From an uncultured Treponema sp. (GTDB taxonomy: Bacteria; Spirochaetota; Spirochaetia; Treponematales; Treponemataceae), in contig CALAUH010000307.1 in assembly GCA_937892225.1 (NCBI GenBank), positions 1-11,367 of the forward strand: DNA of 11,367 bases, in the 5' to 3' direction. Every line of letters starts with the position of its first letter. Positions within the stretch are counted from its first letter, which is position 1. The notes under the pieces are model-generated. The model was given only the letters and a program-made list of their open reading frames with translations, did no database searches and had not been told where the DNA came from. The position numbers and the translations under genes were made by a program. This document shows, piece by piece, positions 7,498 through 11,367 of this stretch.

Positions 7498-8115
7498 ATG
7501 AAGAAGAATTTTTTTGGTTTATTAATTTTAAGTATTTTATTTTTTAGCTGTTCAAATTCGTCAAGAGTAGATAAAGAGAATTATGGTTCAAGTGCAAAAA
7601 TCAACTGTTCAATTCCAAGTATAAGTGAAGAAAAAAATGAAATAACAGTCGGTGTAAATGATGAAATAGAATTTACGGCAGATACATCTTTTGATAATCA
7701 TTATGCTTTTTTAGCAATATTCGAAACATTTCCAGATACTTATGAAATGACTTTTGGACAGGAGCTTTTGGTAAAAGAAGAAATTCCTGAAAAAGACGAC
7801 TCTATTATTTATTTCCCATTTTTTAATGAGGATTATACTTATGAGTTGAGAAATAAATATATAAATCAGGGAAAAACTGTTTTTGATTATTTTTTACCTG
7901 AATATTATTTATATAAAAAAGGATTCCTTGTTGTACCTCAAAAAACTGAGAAAGTATATAATAAGTCAGCATTTAAAATAAAATATTCTACACCAGGTGA
8001 TTATAGAGTGTATTTACAATTTGATAATTATTATAGCATTTCTTATAAGTATGTTAATATTTCTTTTAATAAATATGATGATGTTAAAGAATATATTATT
8101 CATGTAGAAGAATAG
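7498..8115 (+). CDS. Lipoprotein paralog B2
   Basis: 205 aa, the longest of the four. The signal peptide ends in FFSC (C18 lipidated), a spirochaete-like lipobox, followed by a Ser/Asn tether. Family features: second cysteine C37, VNDEIEF (53-59), FPDTYEMTFG (78-87), an NQGK...YFLPEYYLYKK block (about 123-141) and PGDYRV (166-171). After PGDY there is an added Tyr-rich stretch (about 178-195) absent from the others, before the shared final strand (EYIIHVEE). CGGAG eight bases before the ATG is the ribosome binding site; the gap from A2 is 11 bp, so the two are one unit. It ends one base before the stop of the convergent WYL regulator, with no obvious terminator between them. Confidence 0.88.
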   Translation: MKKNFFGLLILSILFFSCSNSSRVDKENYGSSAKINCSIPSISEEKNEITVGVNDEIEFTADTSFDNHYAFLAIFETFPDTYEMTFGQELLVKEEIPEKDDSIIYFPFFNEDYTYELRNKYINQGKTVFDYFLPEYYLYKKGFLVVPQKTEKVYNKSAFKIKYSTPGDYRVYLQFDNYYSISYKYVNISFNKYDDVKEYIIHVEE

Positions 8116-8116
8116 T

Positions 8117-9094
8117 CTATCGTTCAAGAATTTTTCTGGCGGCGGCATAGACGGCTTCTTTTATTTCAGGTGGATTTATAATTTGAACCTGACCACAGAA
8201 TTGCATTATCCAGTTTACGGTCTGACTTATCTGATTTGTTTCAAAACTTAAGTAAACAGTTCCATCATCATTTTCCTGAATTTTTTGAGTTTTGTGCCAT
8301 TCGCGTTCAAGAATATAGGAACGAAACGCTCTGTCAAAAAGCAGCTCGACTTTTAAAGGTTCAGAGGTACTTTTCCAGATGCCGACTTCCGGATCAATGT
8401 ATTTTTCAAGTCTAAAATCTTTTGGGATTATAAATTTCTTTTCAAGAATACGTGCATTTTTAATTCGAGGCAAAGCATATACACGGATATCATCAGCATG
8501 GAAAGAATGGCCGATTATGTACCAGCTTCCTTTCTGACAGATTACGTGGTAAGGATTAAATTCTCTGGAAGTATATTTATCATCAGTTGAAGTTCTATAA
8601 TCTAAAGAAAGTGTTTTGTGTAATTTTGTTGCTTTTAAAACTGCATCGAATACTCCGTCTTCTATGTGCGAGATCGGGTCAGAAATAAAATGAATTTCGT
8701 TATTAATAAAAGATGAATCAACGCTGACGTTGTCTGGAAGCATATCTGTAATTTTAGAGATGATGTCACGAAAGTTTTTTTCAAGCGGCGTATTTTTATA
8801 TTGTTCGAGAAGAGGAAGAATCGTAGAAATTGTAAAAAGTTCGCCTTCTTTGAGCATTACGTTTTGAATAAAAAAAGTCTTGTCTGTGTAATAATATCCG
8901 TTTTTTTTGTAATCGAATTCCAGCGGTGCATCGTAGGTAAGTCTGAGTAAATCAATGTAGCGGCTAAAAGTGCTGCGACTTATTCCCCATGCTTTTTCGT
9001 AAGTTTTTGAAGTAGGATATTCATCATTTCTGATTGCTTTATCAATTTCTAAAATTCGTGAGATGATATGAAACTGTTCCCGAGATTCTGCCAT
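8117..9094 (-). CDS. WYL-domain transcription regulator (YafY-like)
   Basis: 325 aa. An N-terminal helix-turn-helix (about residues 12-52, with SRSTFSRYIDLL) should bind DNA. A C-terminal WYL domain (about 155-325) contains GSWYIIGHS at 189-197, so the name motif reads W191-Y192-I193, and R204 and R210 in the expected DDIRVYALPRI stretch. WYL domains sense ligands, often nucleic acids or nucleotides, and these regulators commonly control stress, DNA-damage or defence genes. The target here is unknown; the TA pair 43 bp upstream and the convergent lipoprotein block are candidates. GAGGT upstream of the ATG is a good ribosome binding site, and the gene has its own extended -10. The length is normal for the family. 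Confidence 0.9.
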   Translation of the reverse strand: MAESREQFHIISRILEIDKAIRNDEYPTSKTYEKAWGISRSTFSRYIDLLRLTYDAPLEFDYKKNGYYYTDKTFFIQNVMLKEGELFTISTILPLLEQYKNTPLEKNFRDIISKITDMLPDNVSVDSSFINNEIHFISDPISHIEDGVFDAVLKATKLHKTLSLDYRTSTDDKYTSREFNPYHVICQKGSWYIIGHSFHADDIRVYALPRIKNARILEKKFIIPKDFRLEKYIDPEVGIWKSTSEPLKVELLFDRAFRSYILEREWHKTQKIQENDDGTVYLSFETNQISQTVNWIMQFCGQVQIINPPEIKEAVYAAARKILER

Positions 9095-9112
9095 TTGTTT
9101 ACCTCAGAATAT

Positions 9113-9121
9113 ATTATAGCA
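9113..9121 (-). promoter_or_regulatory. Extended -10 promoter of the WYL regulator
   Basis: The minus strand reads TG-C-TATAAT, a perfect extended -10, 18 bp before the WYL start codon, with the Shine-Dalgarno GAGGT between. No clear -35 is needed or seen. It lies in the short gap after the toxin gene, so the regulator can be transcribed apart from the TA operon. Confidence 0.65.
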
Positions 9122-9137
9122 TAGGTTACTTTATAAA

Positions 9138-9578
9138 TTAAAATAATCTTAAATCAAAAGGGCAGGAAACAATTGTATTTATTTTGAGTTTAGAAAAATC
9201 TGGATGTTCTGGATTAAAAATGATATTAAAATCTTTGTTATATTCAGCTGGTAAAATTATTGAAGGAACTTTTATGCAAACTGAACTTTTTGATTTAAGC
9301 CATTGAGTTCCGACAGAGATTTGATCTGAATCTTCAGGTATTTTAATAAAATCAGAAGGTATAAGATTGTCTGGAAATTCCATTTCTGCGAAAAACATAT
9401 TTTGCGGGATTATAGATTTATCGCAATGAACTAAAGTTTCACATAAACATAATGAAAGCGATGAGGATGTATATAATGCACTGAATCCTTTTTCATTCCA
9501 TCTGCCACCGTATAATCTTGCACCATATCCGCTGATATCCTGAATATATTTTTGTTTAGCAATTCTATATAAAAGCAT
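9138..9578 (-). CDS. RES-domain toxin
   Basis: 146 aa, nearly all RES domain. The N-terminal YRIA (R5) is followed by GARLYGGRWNEKG (19-31), CETLVH with E47, and VPSIILPAEYN with S106, then NPEHPDF. These cover the conserved Arg, Glu and Ser after which the family is named. Characterised RES toxins (the MbcT and ParT type) destroy NAD+ or modify a metabolic enzyme using NAD+; the exact reaction here cannot be told from sequence. Its ATG overlaps the antitoxin stop as TAATG, with GGAG about ten bases upstream, so translation is probably coupled. Length and motifs look complete, suggesting an active toxin. Confidence 0.92.
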   Translation of the reverse strand: MLLYRIAKQKYIQDISGYGARLYGGRWNEKGFSALYTSSSLSLCLCETLVHCDKSIIPQNMFFAEMEFPDNLIPSDFIKIPEDSDQISVGTQWLKSKSSVCIKVPSIILPAEYNKDFNIIFNPEHPDFSKLKINTIVSCPFDLRLF

Positions 9579-9973
9579 TAAGAATAGACTCCGTGTTCAA
9601 TACGTCCAAGTATATCTAAAACCATTTCTGCACCAAATCTATTTGCCATAGCCTGTAATGGAGTTTTATTATTTAAATATGGAATAGAAGTTTTCAGCCA
9701 TTTATGTGCTGTTTCTTCTGATTCAAAAACTTCGATTGCCCGTTCATAACTTCTTATAATGGAAATAATAACTTCTGCAGCTGAATTTGAAAGAAAATCA
9801 TTTGGTTTAAGACGGGAGATTGTGCGTTGACTTATTCCTGCGTAATCAGCAAGTTCTTTTTCTGAAATCATTGCAATATTACGTGCAACATCAGAAAATT
9901 GTGAACGTTGAATTCCTTTAGAAAGAATTGAAATACAGTTTGAAGTTGAAAGTTTTTGTTTTACTTCTTGCAT
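9578..9973 (-). CDS. Xre/MbcA/ParS-type antitoxin
   Basis: 131 aa. An Xre-like helix-turn-helix sits at about residues 38-56 (ELADYAGISQRTISRLK). The C-terminal half (about 78-131; AIEVFESEETAHKWL, TPLQAMANRFG, VLDILGRIEHGV) is the antitoxin/toxin-binding domain once called DUF2384, found paired with RES toxins. It should neutralise the adjacent toxin and repress its own promoter. A strong AAGGAGG ribosome binding site stands six bases before the ATG. It is first of the operon, in the antitoxin-then-toxin order usual for this family. Confidence 0.92.
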   Translation of the reverse strand: MQEVKQKLSTSNCISILSKGIQRSQFSDVARNIAMISEKELADYAGISQRTISRLKPNDFLSNSAAEVIISIIRSYERAIEVFESEETAHKWLKTSIPYLNNKTPLQAMANRFGAEMVLDILGRIEHGVYS

Positions 9974-10003
9974 TTAAAACCTCCTTAATAATATTATGAT
10001 TTG

Positions 10004-10032
10004 ATTATAATAGCAATTTGGCGTGTTGTAAA
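10004..10032 (-). promoter_or_regulatory. Strong promoter of the Xre-RES operon
   Basis: On the minus strand TTTACA (10027-10032), 17 bases, then perfect TATAAT (10004-10009), about 30 bp before the antitoxin start. The palindrome at 10031-10048 touches the -35 box, which fits autoregulation by the antitoxin (inference). Confidence 0.7.
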
Positions 10033-10048
10033 TAGACAGTTGTCTATT
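10031..10048. promoter_or_regulatory. Perfect palindrome, candidate antitoxin operator
   Basis: AATAGACA-GT-TGTCTATT: 8-bp arms with a 2-base centre. It overlaps the -35 of the leftward TA promoter by two bases. It also fills the spacer of a possible rightward promoter (TTGTAA at 10026-10031, TATAAT at 10050-10055), so one bound dimer could control both directions. Confidence 0.6.
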
Positions 10049-10079
10049 ATATAATTTAAAAAAAAGTGATATAAAAAAT

Positions 10080-10108
10080 TTGAATTATTTATAGGCATAT
10101 ATTATAAT
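10080..10108 (+). promoter_or_regulatory. Probable promoter for the 134-aa and 89-aa genes
   Basis: TTGAAT (10080-10085), 17 bases, then TATAAT (10103-10108), leaving a leader of about 60 bases before the ATG at 10174. An alternative TATAAT lies at 10050-10055, downstream of the palindrome. The rest of the 200-bp divergent gap shows nothing else that I can support. Confidence 0.5.
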
Positions 10109-10173
10109 TAAATTAACGCTTGATTTATATCCAACTTGCAGAGCGTAAAACTTGCTAAATAGGAGGTCCGACT

Positions 10174-10578
10174 ATGGACAAAATTTCTAACCTTTCTTAT
10201 TTTTATTCTTGCAGTAAAAAGAATAAAATCACTCCAAAACCACAATTATTGTTATTAAAAAAACTTGATCAATTAAAGGCAGATGGAAAAGAACCTTTTG
10301 ATTTGTACACTTTATGGACACTTTACCGTAAGGATGAACCATCATCATTATTTAATGGCATTTTTGAACTGTATCAGAATATTGCAGACTGTGAGCGCTT
10401 GTGGAAAAAAAATCTGATAGAATTTACACAGATTTCAGAAAATCCATTTTTCTTAAAAGCTTCTATTGAAACTTTTGTAATAAAAACACCGGAATATCCA
10501 TCCAGATATGTCGTAATAACTGAAAAGGGACAGGATAAGTTGAAGAAGCTGAAAAAATGGGAAAAGAAGAATTTGTAG
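10174..10578 (+). CDS. Unknown 134-aa protein, possibly winged-helix-like
   Basis: I do not recognise this family. The start is fixed by a strong AGGAGG (10161-10166) seven bases before the ATG. The protein is soluble and basic. It has a Lys-rich N-terminus (CSKKNKITPKPQ), a helical middle with LYTLWTLYRKDE, and a C-terminal stretch RYVVITEKGQDKLKKLKKW. That last pattern (Y.hT.kG...L) resembles the wing and final helix of winged-helix regulators, but this is weak evidence. It is followed nine bases later by the 89-aa gene with its own strong ribosome binding site, so the two likely form an operon. It is divergent from the toxin-antitoxin operon. Confidence 0.75.
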   Translation: MDKISNLSYFYSCSKKNKITPKPQLLLLKKLDQLKADGKEPFDLYTLWTLYRKDEPSSLFNGIFELYQNIADCERLWKKNLIEFTQISENPFFLKASIETFVIKTPEYPSRYVVITEKGQDKLKKLKKWEKKNL

Positions 10579-10587
10579 GAGGCGGTT

Positions 10588-10857
10588 ATGATTATAATAA
10601 TTTGTATTGTGATTATTATTTTATGTGATATTGCCCAGGATTCTGCCAGAGAAAGAAGCTATTACGATAAACAGGCGGAACGACGACATCAGGAATTACT
10701 TGAAGCCCAAAGAGAAGCCGAAGAAGATGATGAATATGATTGTGATGAAGATTATCCTGAAATAAGGTCTAGAAACAAAAAGACCAGAACGATTGTGCGG
10801 GAAATAATCGATGAGCACGGAAGAGTAATTCGCGAGACGATTACAGAAGAAGTGTGA
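10588..10857 (+). CDS. Small membrane-anchored acidic protein, 3' end altered by an IS
   Basis: 89 aa. Residues 1-16 are a short hydrophobic segment (IIIICIVIIIL) likely to anchor the protein in the membrane. A charged, probably coiled-coil helix (about 17-46, RERSYYDKQAERRHQ), a very acidic patch (EEDDEYDCDEDYPE) and a C-terminal stretch of beta-prone repeats (TIVREIIDEHGRVIRETI) follow. AGGAGG precedes the ATG. The TGA stop at 10855-10857 is the first three bases of the IS left end, so the original protein may have been longer. Function unknown; probably co-transcribed with the 134-aa gene. Confidence 0.72.
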   Translation: MIIIICIVIIILCDIAQDSARERSYYDKQAERRHQELLEAQREAEEDDEYDCDEDYPEIRSRNKKTRTIVREIIDEHGRVIRETITEEV

Positions 10858-10885
10858 ACTGACAACAAAAAATTGGACAAAATTT
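10855..10885 (+). repeat. IS left terminal inverted repeat
   Basis: This is the candidate left inverted repeat, beginning with the terminal TG of the IS3 family. Ten of its bases, GACAAAATTT (10876-10885), recur inverted as AAATTTTGTC at 10924-10933, inside the orfA remnant. The true inner boundary cannot be set without the right end. Confidence 0.6.
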
Positions 10886-10901
10886 ATTATGAAAAACGAA
10901 T

Positions 10902-11367
10902 TATCCAGTTGAATTAAAGATGAAAATTTTGTCAGAATATGAACAAGGAAAAGTTGGTTATAAACAGCATGCCAGAGTTTGAACGGGATTCATATGGCTG
11001 CAAGGAAGAATGTTCTAAAAAAATCTTCCCGAAAACATATTGAATCAGGAATTCTTTTCTTGTGAGCCACATAAAAAGCTGGTAACGGATATTTCTTATT
11101 TCAAAATAAAAGGCGGATGGCTTTTTCTCAGCATGGTTCTTGATTTATATAATAATCAGGTACTTAGTTATAAATGTTCGAAGCATCCAGATACAGAACT
11201 TGTTCTGGAAACTATGAAAGATTTATTTCAGAAATATAATGTAAAGGGAGCTTTAATTCATTCTGACCAATGTTCAACTTATAGGGCTTATGAATACAGA
11301 GATTTATTGAAATCAAACGGATGTATTCAGAGTATGAGCCGGGCTGGTCACTGCACAGATAATGCCT
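10902..11367 (+). pseudogene. Broken IS3-family transposase (orfA fragment plus orfB DDE domain)
   Basis: One frame reads an orfA-like helix-turn-helix start (YPVELKMKILSEYEQGK, from 10902), stops at TGA 10980 and TAA 11016, then continues into orfB: NILNQEFFSCEPHKKLVTDIS, the rve integrase core. Catalytic Asp codons lie at 11088-11090 (TDIS) and 11265-11267 (HSDQ), 59 residues apart as expected. The Glu should fall just beyond the window, after the terminal TDNA. HSDQC replaces the usual HSDQG. The only upstream ATG (10890) is in another frame and stops after seven codons, so no intact transposase can be made from this copy as read. Confidence 0.8.

Larger units (their letters stand above)
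5746..8115 (+). repeat. Tandemly duplicated two-gene lipoprotein unit (A1-B1, A2-B2)
   Basis: The four genes alternate in type. A1 and A2 share CSxEDY, YGHAKVN, FPxxYExxYG and PGEYKI. B1 and B2 share YExTFG, a YYxYKKxxL block and KYSxPGDY. The order A-B-A'-B' with a hairpin between the pairs fits duplication of a dicistronic unit followed by divergence. The whole block has much lower G+C than its flanks. Confidence 0.65.
10855..11367 (+). mobile_element. IS3-family (IS150-like) element, left part, decayed, runs off the window
   Basis: The left tip reads TGAACTGACAAC, then AAAAAATTGGACAAAATTT, which matches the usual start of IS150-group inverted repeats (TGxACTG..., AAAAAnTTGGACA). Only 233 bp separate the tip from the first catalytic Asp codon. 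In intact elements orfA and the start of orfB take up several hundred more bases, so there is probably an internal deletion. The right end and target duplication are outside the window. Confidence 0.8.

Noticed and set aside
8095..8140. Possible bidirectional terminator between the convergent genes
   Set aside because: I looked for an inverted repeat with flanking A and T runs and found none.
10133..10155. Direct repeat AACTTGC twice, 16 bp apart, in the leader of the 134-aa gene
   Set aside because: Seven bases are too few to call an operator in AT-rich DNA without further support.
11019..11367. Intact transposase gene starting in the window
   Set aside because: There is no start codon in frame with a ribosome binding site, and stops at 10980 and 11016 separate the orfA and orfB pieces.

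Overview
The window looks like a chromosomal stretch from a low-G+C host-associated spirochaete, most likely Treponema. This is an inference. It rests on the low G+C, on lipoprotein signal peptides ending in permissive spirochaetal lipoboxes (IISC and FFSC beside LTGC and LASC), and on the mix of starch enzymes, a PflX-type radical SAM protein and a RES/Xre toxin-antitoxin pair. No rRNA, tRNA or CRISPR array was seen.

Layout. Positions 1-4203 (minus) hold a very large, 3'-incomplete gene joining a GH77 4-alpha-glucanotransferase to a GH13 alpha-amylase-type enzyme. Upstream on the same strand are a PflX-like radical SAM gene (4232-5203) and a small unknown gene (5210-5614). Both the small gene and the GH77-GH13 gene start only 6-7 nt after a good -10 box, so both may be leaderless. 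From 5746 to 8115 (plus) lies a very AT-rich block of four related small lipoproteins. They alternate A-B-A'-B', with a terminator-like hairpin between the second and third, so the block looks like a duplicated two-gene unit. It converges, with one base between stop codons, on a WYL-domain transcription regulator (8117-9094, minus).

Next come a RES toxin and Xre/ParS-type antitoxin (9138-9973, minus) that overlap by one base (TAATG). A strong promoter and a perfect 8-bp-arm palindrome lie upstream. Divergent from them are two unrecognised plus-strand genes, a 134-aa soluble protein and an 89-aa membrane-anchored acidic protein. The window ends inside the left part of an IS3-family (IS150-like) element. 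Its left tip coincides with, and appears to supply, the stop codon of the 89-aa gene. Its transposase is decayed: an orfA helix-turn-helix fragment is followed closely by the orfB DDE domain, with two in-frame stops.

How the parts may work together. The large enzyme could combine glucan transfer and glucan cleavage for storage or dietary alpha-glucan use. The lipoprotein block is the strongest candidate for something undescribed: four envelope-anchored paralogs with a shared central FPxxYExx[YF]G motif, a PG[ED]Y near the C-terminus, and one extra conserved cysteine shortly after the lipidated one. The WYL gene, the TA pair, the IS and the small unknown genes give the right half an accessory-region character.
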